Assembly: GCF_027172205.1 (NCBI RefSeq)
Contig: NC_070606.1
Location: 54,092,501 to 54,156,500 of the forward strand
DNA length: 64,000 bases
Direction of reading: 5' to 3'
Origin: Podarcis raffonei
Lineage: Eukaryota > Chordata > Lepidosauria > Squamata > Lacertidae
Both the position numbers and the translations under genes were made by a program. The notes under the pieces were generated by a model. The model did no database searches. It was not told the DNA's origin and saw nothing but the letters and a program-made list of their open reading frames with translations. Each line of letters begins with the position of its first letter. The stretch's first letter is position 1. Positions 48,201-59,989 of this stretch are shown one piece after another.

Positions 48201-51200
48201 CACCGGATTTGGTTTTTCTCATTCACATTTGCCATGTGTGGTATCATGAGCAATTTCACTCGTGGGTTTCCTTATGCCTCCCTCCCCCTATGAAGCACAC
48301 ACCAAAAGGATTTTTACTTGTCCCTTCTGTCACCATGTAAATGCAGGGGCAAGTTTTTTTCCACAGAATCATACTAAAAATGTAGACACAAAGCCTGTTC
48401 AGTGTCTCTTGACGGAGCCTGGTAGGCATGATGTACTTTAACCAGAAGCATTTGTTTTAAAGTTCAGTTTGAAAGAAAAACATGAACACATTACTGGGCT
48501 TAGCATGACACTCTTTTCATGCGTGCCTAATTAATAATTGCAGGATGGCAGCTGGCATGTGCCTCCTCAGACTTCAAGCTGTCTTAGCCTCCCCAAAGCA
48601 GAATCAGCATGGGGCCCTCAGCCCTGCCACGTCAGAAACACAACACTCTCCCCTGCTGCTCTCAGCCACTCAAGTCTTCTCCCCCTTTCTGAATAGAAGG
48701 CGATAAACAAGAAAAGAAGCTACATGCTAGAAAACGTCACAGCATTATATTTAGTGCCCAGAAAACCAAGCCAAGGCACCATTCATATTTCATAAGGTGT
48801 CGGAAAACCTCTTTTTAATATATCACCTGTGGGAATACAAAGTATGCCATGCGTAACAGATCCCATGTGGGCGAGTGGTTGCACATGTCAAGGCTAGGAC
48901 TGGGAAGTCCTGGGTTCAAATCCACTCAGCCTTGAAGCTGACTGGAGGTGACCATGTGTCTGCCACTCTCAGCTAAACAACCCCAAAGGGATGGTGTGGG
49001 AATAAAATGGGGAGAAAAACTGTTATAGGAGTTCCTAGGAATAAATGTGGGATAGAAATGTAAATACCACTATTAAGTTCTGCAGAATATAAATACTTAG
49101 GTAGAAATATTTTCAATTCCTAGTCTTTCTGAAGAAAATATTTTACCATTTAGAGATGAGAAGGGGAAGAACAGGCCCCAGCAACAGGTGCAGGTGGTGG
49201 GAGGGAATACTAAGGGAGCACATTGTGTATGTGTGTGTATATATACTTCCAATAAATAGAAGAGCTGGCTTGCAATGGGAGGGAGAGGTAAGGTGATAAA
49301 TCCCCACTCAGCTTGAAAGGTTGCTGGGTAAACCCTTGGCCATATGCAGTCTCTCAGGCTAAACTACCTTACAAGACTGTTGTGAGGGAGTGAAGCATGT
49401 ATAGCTCCTTGAAGGAAAGGTGTGAACAGAAAGATGTCACTATACAGTTCTTAAGAGTTACAAACTCTTTACATATTAGGGAAGAAGAGGGGGGGGGGGA
49501 AATAGGTGGCTTTGACGGCATCTATCTCTCTTCGTTTTAAGGCCACTTGTCTTCAAAAGTGCATCACACTCAGACTTCTTATTTGAAACATGACAAACAT
49601 GCACGCCGAGTCCTTTTGTCACATTGCCAGACATGAATAAAAGAGTGAACTAGTCAGCTACGAACAGGATGATGACAGGAAGAGCCCCTGAGGAGCCAGA
49701 GCGTGGGTGGGATTAGTCATATCTTCCCCTCAACACACCTGATCGTATGCTGGTTTGTGGTGGATGCACGGCTTCTCGTAGAGGCTGCTGGTGCTTCTCT
49801 CCGTTTCAGGTCTCTCTTGGGATATGGGTTTTACATCTATGCAAAACTCAGGATACTGCAAATAAAAGGTCTCGTAGCCTCCTGAGGAGAAAGAAGCAAA
49901 CAAAGAAATGTCAATTAATAGGGTTCAGAAGTGTGTGTGGGGGGGATAGTTTAATTGTTCCTGATCGTCAATTAATTTCAGGCTGTGATAGTTCTCACTG
50001 CATGATGAACATTTTATGAATAAGTGGGGAAGTTTTTCCTATCACAGCTAAACAGGGTTCAAAATTAGGAGGGCACCAGGCGCTTTGTGCCTGAAGATTC
50101 TCCATTTGCATCTCCAAAAGTCTGGGTGCCATTTTTTGCACTTGGCTGACCCTCAAGGATTACTGAAATGTATGTGCTTTGAAGCCTCACAATATATGTT
50201 AAGGAGTTTAACAATAAAGATACAGCGTTTTGAAAACCGGGGTGTGGTACCAATATTTTTATTATAAATACCAAATTAAACATCTACTGTATTAACAATT
50301 TCTGCTAAAAATGTGATATTAACAATGTGTCACTTATGTCAATTGCGTATTAATTCACGCTCATCAAAATAATAACTAAAAAGTGTTGCTGACTTACACC
50401 CCCACCCATGGCGACTAGACATTCTGTTTCTGCGCCCACAACCCAGATCCCAGGAGCCATTTGGCTCCTAGCTTTTCTATCCCATTTTCTAACACTGTAG
50501 CTAAATAGCCACAATCAAAAGAAAAACAGTATGGCAGTTAAAGGTTAGTGATAGAGATTGTGATTCTTTGCAAGCAGAAATCAGCTGACTCTGTTTCAAA
50601 GATTAAGACTAACACCAACAATTCTTCATTTACTTCTGAGACATTTATTATCATACAGCTTCATATTTGCATCCATTTGAGGAAGGGCAAGTTCCGAGAG
50701 GCTGTTCTGTACTGATTAATAACTTCCATTCCGTTGTGTTATGGTAAATGAAATGGATCCATTAAGAGCCATAAAACTTAATTAAATCCTATGATGGGAT
50801 CAGACAACAAAACAGCCCCAGATGAGTGCTTTTTTTTAAAAAACCTGATATAAATTAGTTAAGTTCTCTGCACAATTAGTGAAAATGAGCGTATCTGTTA
50901 AGCTCAGACCTTGGATGAAATTGTGAAGCATGCAAATCAGCTACATCTTGAGCAAACCTGTGCTTTCAAACACAAGTTATATTCGTGGATTTCTATGTCT
51001 TTTGTTCAGGTCTCTGAAAGGATATGTTTACTTGGGAAACAAAACCCGTAACTTGTTTCAGTGAATAACTGTCATGGAAAGTGCTGTACTGCACTGCTAC
51101 ATCTTCTCAAAGATAAATTGCAGCAATGGATAAATTGACGTTCTGAAACTCTACCTAAGGAATCACACCTAGGATCTTACAAGCCTGCATTTTAAACCCT

Positions 51201-54200
51201 TCTCTCTTTAAGATTTCTATTCTGCTACATATTCTATGCCATGGGTAGGCAAACGAAGGCCCAGGGGATGGATCCGGCCCAATCACCTTCTAAATCGGAA
51301 TCAATGTGTTTTTATATGAGTAGAATATGTCATTTTATTTAAAATGCATCTCTGGGTTATTTGTGGGGCATAGGAATTCTTTCATTCCCCCCCCAAATAT
51401 AGTCTGGCCCCCACAAGGTCTGAGGGACAGTGGACCAGCCCCCTGCTGAAAGTTTGCTGACCCCTGTAATCTATGTCCTTGAGTAGCTGCGTGCTGAAAC
51501 ATTCTTAGCAGGATATTGACAGTGAGGAAATACAGAACTAAGGAACCAGTCCAAAATCAGTGGAAGTGTGGGCTTCCGTAGATTCCATGGAGCCTCTTTT
51601 ACAGATTCATTTAATCCAGCCAGAACACAGAAGCTTAATTATCCTGCATTTAAAATTCCAGTTTACCCTTGTTAAAAGCTACTAGCTGAGCCTTAAAAAA
51701 AACATTAACAGGGAATGTATCCCCTTATCAACTAAAGTTCTGAATATTGTTTTAAAAAAAGATTACATTGATCTATCACATATTTGCTGAATGAAAAAAA
51801 ATCTCCTTATCACTCAGCAGAATGGGAGAAGACACTACTATTCTGGAACAACAGCTCATTTCAGAGTACTTTGGTCACCTCTCTGTATGGGTTTTCAAGA
51901 AGGCCGTGAAAACTGTTATTTATAGGAACCAGCTTTTCTCCTCGACCTTTTTCTGAAATATACTGATATTTAATTCCTATGCCTCCTGACAGTTTATTAC
52001 TAGGGATTTTATATGGTGATCTTTCCTCAATTCTATGCCCATGGATTCACAAACCAAGGGAACCAGCCAAACGGATTTCTCTTGGGTGGCTGGTGCCTTT
52101 GCTCAGGAGGCTAATAGAAAACCAGGAGCCTTTGGGGATCAGGAGATTTGCAGGCAGTTCTTAAAGTGAGTCACCTTTTCAAGTCCTCCAGCTCTTTCTC
52201 TCTCACAAACACAGGCACACACTTCTGCTCCCCCACTGGCTGAACTCTGTTGCTATTATTTCTGCTAATGCTACATTACTCATCTTGTGAGAGGGGTAGG
52301 CTTCATTTTCACCACCAATGATTAAAATCCTATGCATAACAAAGTGGCAGAAGAATCCAGCATTATTTTTATTGACATTTACAGCTGCAGCCTCTCTCAT
52401 GAAAAATGACTGCTTTATTTTATAGGTGGGGGAAAGAGCCCACACTAGACCCTTTGAGGATGCCCCCTGCCAATTTAAACGATAAAGCCTATCACAAATT
52501 TAAACATTGCCACATATGAAATGCAATGAATTAACGAGGGCTGGAAGTTTATATAAAAAGGGGGGGTGCTGAAAAGGATTGTGTCATTCCGCAGTAAAAA
52601 CAATTCCCTGAAGAGCGAGGCTGCGTTTATGGCGGCTGACAAGAGTTCTGACTCACACCTTTATCTCACTAGGACTGCCTAAGTCCAACCCCAATTGGAA
52701 AACTTCGTTCCATTCAACCGTGAATTCTCTCTCTCATGTCACAGTTCAGACAAAACCCTTGGGATAAACCCCGGGACTCTTCTGTTACTTCATAGTGAAC
52801 ATTCAAACGGAACTAAAAATATAGCAAGAGTCTCAAGAGCTTGTGACTCACACAGAATTCGCCAATTTAGCCAGCTTCTGGAAGATGGAAACCTGTGGCA
52901 ACAACAGAGCGTTCTATTTAAGGATGTGCAACTTAAGATTGCATTCAGACTACAGGCTCGCTTTTTAAAAAGATAGTTTCCTACTGTGGCACCACGCTCC
53001 TAAATGCTCTTCATTTTCGTTTTATAAAATCACTTGCTATAGGCAGGCAATTTTGGCTGCTTACATGCCATGCCTTTAAAGTATATTCAATGCATATTCT
53101 TGACTTCAGAATTCTGGGCACTGTAGTTCCCAGCAACCCTTTTAACCAGCTACTGTGCCCATAATTCTTTGAGGGGGGAAATATGCTTTAAAGGTATGGG
53201 GTCTACATAGATGGCCTAGAATAAAAGATAGCGAACTCTTTAAATGTGGATTGGAAGAATTCAAAGCAAATAGCCGCACAGAATTTGCCATACCAGCATG
53301 CCTAAGGACTGGATGGCAGGAAGTCTTTGTGGGGGACGGGACTTTGATATGATTGGCGTCCAGAAGAATTGAATATTGTGCTAAAGTGCTGTCTGTAGGC
53401 AAAGCCACTGAATAACCCAAAGCTGAACCAAGTTGTGAACACTGTCTTACAATAAAAAAAGGTTTCTTATCTTGCAATATGTAGGGGAGGAGGGTGAAGA
53501 GAGCTGCAGCCAAGCTTCAGGGTGGCAATAAGGAGCTTTGGAAGGGAACATATTAGCAGCTTTACCTCATGAAGTTTGTGGTGCAAAGGTCACTCTTTGA
53601 AAGAAAGCGGTACCACTACCACATTCCTCCACCCCACTCCAACACCCACTTAGCTCCATAGATAGGGGCCACAAGACTTCCACAATCTTTCTGTACATCT
53701 ACGTTCTTTATATATAGGGGTAAGGGCAAATGTAAAGTCCACTTGAATTAGGCACACACTGTACGCAGAAAGTTTGCTTCATGCTCAGTGATGAAAATGG
53801 ACTTTGCCACTTTCACACAAGGAGAATCGAACCTGCAGGCAGTTTGCATAAAAACATGCAGCACCTTTAACAGGACCAGCTCCCATATTAACTCTCGGTC
53901 CTATTCTGCTACATACAAAGGGGCAATTGTTTACTTTTCCCACTCTTACAATTTAGGTGGAAAAGAGGTTGGCATCTATGACCGTTGGCATCTGCCTGTC
54001 TTGGGAGACACTGGAAGAGTGCGCATCGGCATCTATATTTCTTTTTAATTTCGTAATTTACAGGAAACTGCCCTTTAGAGGGCACTGCTGAGTTTTTACA
54101 CTGCTGAACTCCTTTTTATTAAAAGAGCAGGGGCATTATTATGTATTCTAAACCTTGGTTTCTACCTCCAACCCATCCCATGTATTAGTATACAGCATTT

Positions 54201-55587
54201 CCGATAAATTTACTCAAAGATTATAGTATTACTGAGCAGGCCAGGAACATTTTAATAGTGTCCAGCATTTTGGAGTTTGGGATACTTGCCCGTGTCCACA
54301 GGGCTTAATTTATTCTACAACTCTGAATCCCCCCAATCCCACATTTCTCTTTAGATGAATGTTTGATGTTTTAACCCAGTACGGATACTGACCGTAATTA
54401 GTCACGCAAGTTTCCCTTCACTAGGCAACTGAACATCATTTCAATGCACCTATTCAATTTTAAGTTGTTTTATTTTCACCACCATCCGATTTATCTCTTG
54501 TCCGTTGATGGGGAAAACTTTGGGGAGACTATGGAAAGGGGGAAATACAAACCATTCTCTGTCTATATCCACCCAGCAGCAGCAAGCCTCTAGTCATGAT
54601 TCCCTACGCCGTGCGAGTGCATTCGCACTCTCCAAGACACACGTTGCTTTTGGCGAGGAACCCACTGCCTCCCTCGAGATCTGCAAAAGCTTTGCAGCCC
54701 GGCATTCCTTATCCAACATCAGCGCCTCCTCCTCAAACACTAATGCGGGTGGGGGTCTCCAGGTTCCTGGCATCGGATGCTGAGGGGACGGGCTGATTCG
54801 CGTGAAACTATTATTGCATTCGCGTTAAATTAAGTTAAGGAAACAGGCGAGGCGAGCCTAGCAGGACCAGACTTCGGTCGGCGGACGTCCTAACCAAAAG
54901 CGCGAGGAGGCAGAGCAACAGAAGGCGGCTACACCTCGTTGGCTTCCCGATCGCTCCTCTTTCCTACCCCGAGATCTCGCCTTCTAGGGCAGGCAGGGGG
55001 GTCCGGCTCCTTAGCCGTCGTGCAGGCGAGGGAAATGACTCGCAGAACTCTTTGGCCGGGAGGAGAGGCTCCCGCCAAACTCCGCCACTAAAGCAACCCT
55101 CCAAAGCCCCCGCGGCTCCCCGTCCTCGCCTCTCCCCCTCGGGCCGCCCCTCACCTCGCAGGAAGCAGACCCTCGCTCCGGTCTCCGGCAGGCTGGCCAG
55201 CAGCGTGTTCAGCACGATCTGCGCCGTGCTCTCCTTCTTCAGCTTCCGCCAGTGCCGGGTGTTTTGATCCAGGACGACCACGGCCGTCAGCAGCCGCCGG
55301 GAAGGCACCGCAGCGTCCCCTTCCCTTTCCTCCTCTTCCTCCTCCGGGCAAGCCCCAGGCAGGAGCAGCCGCCCCCGGGCCGCTTCGTCGGGCACCACGA
55401 AGTGCAAGGGCACGGGCCGCCCGTGGGCGCGGCGGATCACCACCGAGTTGAGGTTCACGTTGAGCGATCCGCGGAGGCAGGAGGCCGAGTAGGAGAGGTA
55501 CGGTCTGCAATCCAAGACCAGGCAGCCGGCGGGCTCCTTCCGCAGGAGCTGCTTGAGCTGCCGGGAGTCAAGAGCGGTTACCTTCAT
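45250..55587 (-). CDS. DUSP5: DUSP5 nuclear ERK dual-specificity phosphatase, complete
   Basis: Inducible nuclear phosphatase that dephosphorylates and anchors ERK1/2. Coding exons on the minus strand: 55155-55587, 49739-49881, 47574-47793 and 45250-45677, all GT-AG, total 1224 nt (407 residues plus stop). Rhodanese-like domain at about 5-160, with the ERK-docking kinase interaction motif around LNSVVIRRAHG (residues 47-55). Catalytic domain from about residue 195: general acid Asp248 in VEDNHTADI and signature VHCEAGISRS with Cys279 and Arg285. The start is fixed by the conserved MKVT-LD-RQL. Compared with human DUSP5 (384 residues, from memory) there is a Glu-rich insertion at about 80-100 inside the rhodanese domain and about 12 extra C-terminal residues (WTLLGARDNTVP). 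No break seen. Confidence 0.96.
45678..47573. other. DUSP5: DUSP5 intron 3
   Basis: Contains worn MIR-like tRNA SINE text on the minus strand at about 46800-46915 and 47285-47330 (CCTCACCTTTCCTCAG). Otherwise unremarkable. Confidence 0.5.
48868..49080 (+). mobile_element. tRNA-derived MIR-like SINE
   Basis: GGGTTCAAATCCACTCAGCC is a B-box-like start of the family. AATAAAATGGGGAGAAAAAC and GGGATAGAAATGTAAATAC are its 3' text. It lies in DUSP5 intron 2, antisense to the gene. Confidence 0.6.
49318..49442 (+). mobile_element. MIR-like SINE fragment
   Basis: CTCAGGCTAAACTACCTTAC then GACTGTTGTGAGG and AGCTCCTTGAAGGAAAGGTG match the same SINE family as the copy at 57672. Confidence 0.6.
51240..51476. 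mobile_element. hAT MITE
   Basis: Inverted ends near GGGTAGGCAAAC on the left and GTTTGCTGACCCCTG on the right, with internal text TCTGGCCCCCACAAGGTCTG of a familiar lizard hAT MITE. In DUSP5 intron 1. Confidence 0.7.
52649..52850. promoter_or_regulatory. DUSP5: Candidate AP-1 pair in DUSP5 intron 1
   Basis: Two exact TGACTCA sites, at 52649-52655 and 52844-52850, both followed by CAC, 195 bp apart in non-repeat sequence. AP-1 is an ERK-pathway effector, so an inducible intronic enhancer is possible. This is inference from motifs only. Confidence 0.35.
53068..53199. mobile_element. Foldback MITE
   Basis: 132 bp with inverted ends CCATGCCTTTAAAGTATAT and ATATGCTTTAAAGGTATGG. The interior GGGCACTGTAGTTCCCAGCA is typical of a lizard MITE family. 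In DUSP5 intron 1. Confidence 0.65.
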
Positions 55588-55895
55588 CGTCGCCTTCTGC
55601 CCCCTATAGTTCCCTTCCCTCGGGGAGGCTCGGGAAAGTAGCGCAGCCAGGCAGCGATTAAACTAAGCGGGTCTGGAAACAGGCACCCCGCCTTTTTTTG
55701 CTTTTAAAACGGAGCCGGAGGGGCTGCCAACCCGCTTCCTTTTAATGCCCCTCCTGGCTGCGGCGCGCCCCTCCCAGCCTTTGCATTTCCCTTCGCGTAA
55801 CTCCGGTCAGGGGATTCCGCTTACAAGAAGAGGCAATTTATCTGAATGAAACGCCGGAGCCGCGCGGCGCTGTCCATATAAGGCGACTGACGTCA
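55588..55895 (-). promoter_or_regulatory. DUSP5: DUSP5 promoter: CArG box, CRE, GC boxes
   Basis: On the minus strand upstream of the ATG: palindromic CRE TGACGTCA at 55888-55895, exact SRF CArG box CCTTATATGG at 55874-55883, an imperfect CArG-like CATTAAAAGG at 55738-55747, GGGAGGGGCGCGCC and GGCGGGGTG GC boxes, and A/T-rich TATA-like stretches near 55742 and 55702. This is immediate-early architecture. DUSP5 induction by ERK through SRF and ETS cofactors is established in mammals. Confidence 0.75.
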
Positions 55896-56816
55896 CAGAA
55901 ACGTTCCCAAGCTGGCACGCCTCTTCTTGCTAAGCCGTGCCCGCTCGTGGAGAGAGAGAAAGAGAGAGAGAGAGAGAGGAGATTCCCTCCCCCAGGAAGA
56001 GGGAACGCAGAGGCGATGCTCAGTAAAGCGTTAGTCAGACTTCTTGAAGCAAAGGAAGTTGAAGAACGCCTCAGAAATTCTCTAGTCATCAGAAAGCCCT
56101 CCTCACACTCACACTCACTCAATCATCACTTGCTTCCGTCGACTTACTAAGAGAGGGAAGGAAGTGTGATGGTGGCGGTGATGATGGTGGTAGCTGCGGG
56201 GAGCAGAGGTTGCTCGCTGCTCAAGTTGCAGTGGGCAGGCCCTTAAGCTGCCCAGTGCAGGCCGCAGTTATTAAAATGGCTAAAAGTGGGGATGCAAACG
56301 GATGAAAAACAGCCCCTGTTGAATTTCTGTCTGTCACACAGCTGTTAAATGGACAGATGACATCTAGGCATGTGCAAAGGGCTTAGCATAGATTTTGGGG
56401 AGGGCTGGTTTTAGCACATCTCATCCCACACAAGACACCTTGGGATGCTGCCATTTTAGCAGGGCAGGTTCCAGAGGCAGCACAGTTTTCTTTGCTCCAG
56501 GAGTAGGGTAGATGTGTGGTGGTATGCCTTTCTTGACAGAAACTACATTATTATTATTAGAAAGTATCCTTTTGAAAACGGGAGTAAGCTCACATAAAGT
56601 CCTATGTAGAGTGAAACATTTTATGTGAAAAGGGAAGAAGCAAACTCTCTTAATCACTGTAGTACACAGTTTAGCAATGACTCGAGGATGGTTTTATTAC
56701 GTACGTGTTGTTTACACATTGCTTCATCCAGGCTTGTAAAGAATGTACCATTTTGATTTCATGCAAACCATACGGGCAACTGCTGCTTTGTCATGCACTG
56801 ATCTCAACTAGTCTTT
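55896..56816. other. Upstream flank of DUSP5, no gene
   Basis: A (GA)n run at about 55951-55979 and a short GTGATGGTGG-type repeat near 56170-56190. No other feature recognised. Confidence 0.5.
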
Positions 56817-57121
56817 AGGGCAAATCAGCCCTGAATGCTCACTGGAAGGATAGATCCTGAAGCTGAGGCTCCAATACTTTGGCCACCTCATGAGAAGAGA
56901 AGACTCCCTAGAAAAGAACCTGATGTTGGGGAAGATGGAGGGCACAAGGAGAAGGCGACGACAGAGGACGAGATGGTTGGATAGTGTTCTCGAAGCTACC
57001 AGCATGAGTTTGACCAAACTGCGGGAGGCAGTGGAAGGCAGGAGTGCCTGGTGTGCTCTGGTCCATGGGGCCACGAACAGTCGGACACGACTAAATGACT
57101 AAACAACAACAACAACAACAA
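56817..57121 (+). mobile_element. BovB LINE 3' end
   Basis: Text CTGAGGCTCCAATACTTTGG, GAGAAGAGAAGACTCCCTAG, GTTGGATAGTGTTCTCGAAG and the terminal AGTCGGACACGACTAAATGA followed by (CAA)n. This is the C-terminal coding end and 3' UTR of BovB, 5'-truncated. Confidence 0.85.
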
Positions 57122-57346
57122 CTGGAGTTAGGAGACCAGGATGACCATGTTAGGTGGAAGGCACCTGTGTATTTTAAAATCCTTTGATTATCCCTTGGCA
57201 GTCTTCTCCCACTTCTCTTGATATGGATTACCACCATTCACAAGTTCTGCCTTCCTCAACTGAAAAGTCACCATGCACCTTTCCAATTAGTACAGGGAAA
57301 CATATTCCCTCACTGGCCTGCCTATTCCTGGTGCTGGCCTGCATCT

Positions 57347-57439
57347 TTAAGCATCTGCAACAATGACATCTATGGACAGCTTCATGAGAAGAAAGAGTCT
57401 GGGGGTAAATTTCCTGACATTCCTCAGGCATCCTGTGTG
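57347..57439 (+). repeat. Inverted duplication, left arm
   Basis: 93 bp beginning TTAAGCATCTGCAACAATG, matching the reverse complement of 58870-58962 with about three differences. Confidence 0.85.
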
Positions 57440-57469
57440 TGTGTGTGGGGGGGTTTCCATATGTGTTTG

Positions 57470-57556
57470 GTTGGCCACTAGTTGATGAGAACAATAGGCT
57501 AGATTAGACAGACCTTTGGTCTGATCCAGCAGGGCTGTTCCCATGCTCTTATGAAA
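57470..57556 (+). mobile_element. CR1-type 3' end
   Basis: TGGTCTGATCCAGCAGGGCT then ATGCTCTTATGA is the 3' terminus of the CR1 subfamily also seen at 23305. Confidence 0.65.
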
Positions 57557-57671
57557 AAATCAAAACTCTACTGTTCATTCCAGTGTATGGCTTTTTAAAC
57601 AAAACACCTTAGAAAGGTGAGACAGCTAAAGGATAGGTTTCCAGTTTCATGGACATGGTAATACAACAAAT

Positions 57672-57878
57672 TGAGTCCCCAGTGTGGTACAGTAGTTAGA
57701 ATGTTAGATTAGACCCTGGGAGACCAGGGTTCCAATCCCCAGGGCTCACTGAGTAACTTTGTACTAGTCACAGACTCCCAGACTAACCTATCTCACAAGG
57801 TTGTTGTGAGAATAAAACAAGGAGGAAAAGAACCATGTACTCTACCTTGAGCTCTTTGGAGGGAAAGGTGTGTGTGTG
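57672..57878 (+). mobile_element. tRNA-derived MIR-like SINE, near full length
   Basis: AGACCAGGGTTCCAATCCCC (B-box region), CTCACAAGGTTGTTGTGAGA and ACCTTGAGCTCTTTGGAGGG in order. It runs into a (TG)n microsatellite at about 57862-57891. Confidence 0.7.
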
Positions 57879-57891
57879 TGTGTGTGTGTGA

Positions 57892-58425
57892 AGAATAAGC
57901 ATACATCTCAGATGTATTTTCTTTTATTGGAGCAGCATGAGTGTAATATCATTGGGAAAGAAAACCCACCACCCAGGGTGTGCGATAGCTTCAGTCGTTT
58001 TTGTTGATGTGTGTGCTGCATTTACAGTTCATAAAAATATATGAGAGATCCCAGTGCATTACAAGGCATTGGGAAGAAGAGTCAGAACTTGAGAAAGATA
58101 CTCACTCCCTGTACAAATACATTTGAATGCAGAAAGCAAGGAGATTAAAAAATAAAATGATGCTTTGTGACCCCTTTGGCTCATGTCCTTCATAACTGAT
58201 CAGCCTCCTGCACTTAAGGAAAAACCTGAACTTGCTCCCCTGCTCATGGCTCAGCACTTCCGTAGTGGGAGGAGAAGTTAAAAAGTGAAAAAGTACTCTA
58301 TCCAAATAGGGACAGTGGTGGTAGTGGAGGACTAAGAATGAGCTTGAGACAGAAAGCATGTGCTCACAAGTGACACAAAATGCAAAAAGATTGAAATATG
58401 GTTATAAAACCATCTTCCCCTAGGT
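57892..58425. other. Intergenic, nothing recognised
   Basis: No gene, RNA or clear repeat seen. Confidence 0.5.
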
Positions 58426-58427
58426 CA

Positions 58428-58656
58428 GTGGAGCGGAATTTTCTCTTTCTCCATAGACCACTTGAAAACTGCAGAAGGTCTTGGCAGACCAATTAATGGT
58501 AGTTCTGCCTGTTGTAGCAATTGTACTTCCATAGAATTCAAATTGTAATGCAATAAAATACAATAAAAATCAATGAGGAACATTCAATCAGAAATCCACA
58601 GACATGCCATGGACCACCTGAATGAAGCTTGTGGACCACAGTTTGGGAACTCCTAT
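58428..58656. mobile_element. hAT-like element
   Basis: The left part has TCCATAGACCACTTGAAAAC. The right end GTGGACCACAGTTTGGGAAC is the terminal text of a common hAT MITE. Left end worn. Confidence 0.5.
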
Positions 58657-58869
58657 CTGTCTTTCACAGGACACAGGCTCAAACGTGCTTTTTAAGTGGC
58701 ATGTGTGGCTTTGGTCATAGTTTATAAAGAAGAATGTTGGGCAAAGCCCTCTAAAAGAAAGTACCTCCCTTCCCCACTTCTTTTCCTTTCCTTGTTCTTT
58801 TGCTTTTCCCATTTCCTGTATGGTAGCCCAGGGAAGTCTTATGTGGATATCAGCCTGAGTGAGCCCTGA

Positions 58870-58962
58870 CACACAGGATGCCTGAGGAATGTCAGGAAAC
58901 TTACCCCCAGACTCTTCCTTCTCATGAAGCTGTCCGTAGATGTCATTGTTGCAGATGCTTAA
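58870..58962 (-). repeat. Inverted duplication, right arm
   Basis: Reverse complement of 57347-57439, about 97% identical, 1.43 kb away. Confidence 0.85.
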
Positions 58963-59314
58963 AGGCTTCTCTTTCTCACAAAAATACTGTTGGGGACAGA
59001 GCTGGGAAAATTACAGTGAATTTGACTGTTGTTAAAGATTCCCCCCTTATCATATATCAACAGTCCCTGGAGTAATATGTGAAACAGAGGGAGGAAAGCC
59101 AAGGGGAAATCACTCTTCTGATTCAATTTTAGGCAGCCTTTGCTGGTTGCCTTAGCAAGGAAGGGAATACATTTAAGATGGCAACAGGGCCACCATTTAC
59201 CATCTTCTCCTTTCACATAGAGAAATCCAGGTTTCCTCAGAAGTATGAGCCTATGGCTTTCCTAAATTTCCTTTCCTATATATTTTATGTAGGATATATA
59301 CTGTAAAGAGCTTT

Positions 59315-59455
59315 TTCTACACAGAGTCAGATCAAGGATACACCCAGCCCAGTAGGTCTCACAGAAAAAAGTGTCTCTCGGCCCTCTTATCCGAGATCCT
59401 ATTAACTGGAAATGCCAAGGTTTGCATCTGGGACCGTACAGCTCCAACACTGGGC
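59315..59455 (-). mobile_element. tRNA-Ala-like SINE, worn, minus strand
   Basis: AGAGTCAGATCAAGGATACA, CCCAGCCCAGTAGGTCTCAC and GCATCTGGGACCGTACAGCT follow the order of the family's reverse complement. Confidence 0.4.
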
Positions 59456-59561
59456 AACAACATTCGCCTAATATTTGTTGTGTCTAGTTAAGTGTCAAGT
59501 GCAGCCTGATCATTTGCTAAAGTTCTCTGGGAGCCACACCCTGGTCTTTTACTCTTCAGCC

Positions 59562-59696
59562 CAGGGGTGGGGAACGTGTAGCCTTCTGGGTGCTGCTGGA
59601 CCCCAGCTCTCATCAGCCCCAGCTAGTATGGCTAATGATAAGGGATGATGGAGTTGGGAGGGCAACATTTGGAGGGCAGTAGGTTCTCCACCCCTG
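59562..59696. mobile_element. Foldback hAT MITE
   Basis: 135 bp between CAGGGGTGGGGAACGTG and the inverted AGGTTCTCCACCCCTG, with core CTCTCATCAGCCCCAGC. Confidence 0.75.
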
Positions 59697-59852
59697 ATTT
59701 AGCCAGTGCTTTAATGAAACCCGTAACACTATTCCATTATTACCAATGTGCATTTCCCCCCTTAAAGATCTATCTTCTGAAGCCACAAGGTTCTTACAAG
59801 TATATATACAATATTAGTCTCCCTTCAAGTGGGGTAACCTTTCTAAGAAACT

Positions 59853-59988
59853 ATGGCAGGAATAACAAACATGGTGCCCTTCAGATGTTTTAGACTTTAA
59901 TTCACACCATTCCTGATCATTGGCCATGGTGGCTGGGGCTGATGGGAGTTGTTTTCCATAATCATTAGAGGGGTCCATGTTGGCTATT
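59853..59988. mobile_element. Foldback hAT MITE, worn
   Basis: Family core GGCCATGGTGGCTGGGGCTG then ATGGGAGTTG, with degraded arms. Confidence 0.55.
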
Positions 59989-59989
59989 C

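Larger units (their letters stand above)
49882..55154. other. DUSP5: DUSP5 intron 1, about 5.3 kb, mostly unique
   Basis: Apart from two MITEs (51240 and 53068), much of 50560-51200 and 51500-52970 looks non-repetitive and AT-rich, with motif-like blocks (CATAAAACTTAATTAAATCC). Intronic regulatory DNA is plausible. No other gene is seen. Confidence 0.45.
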
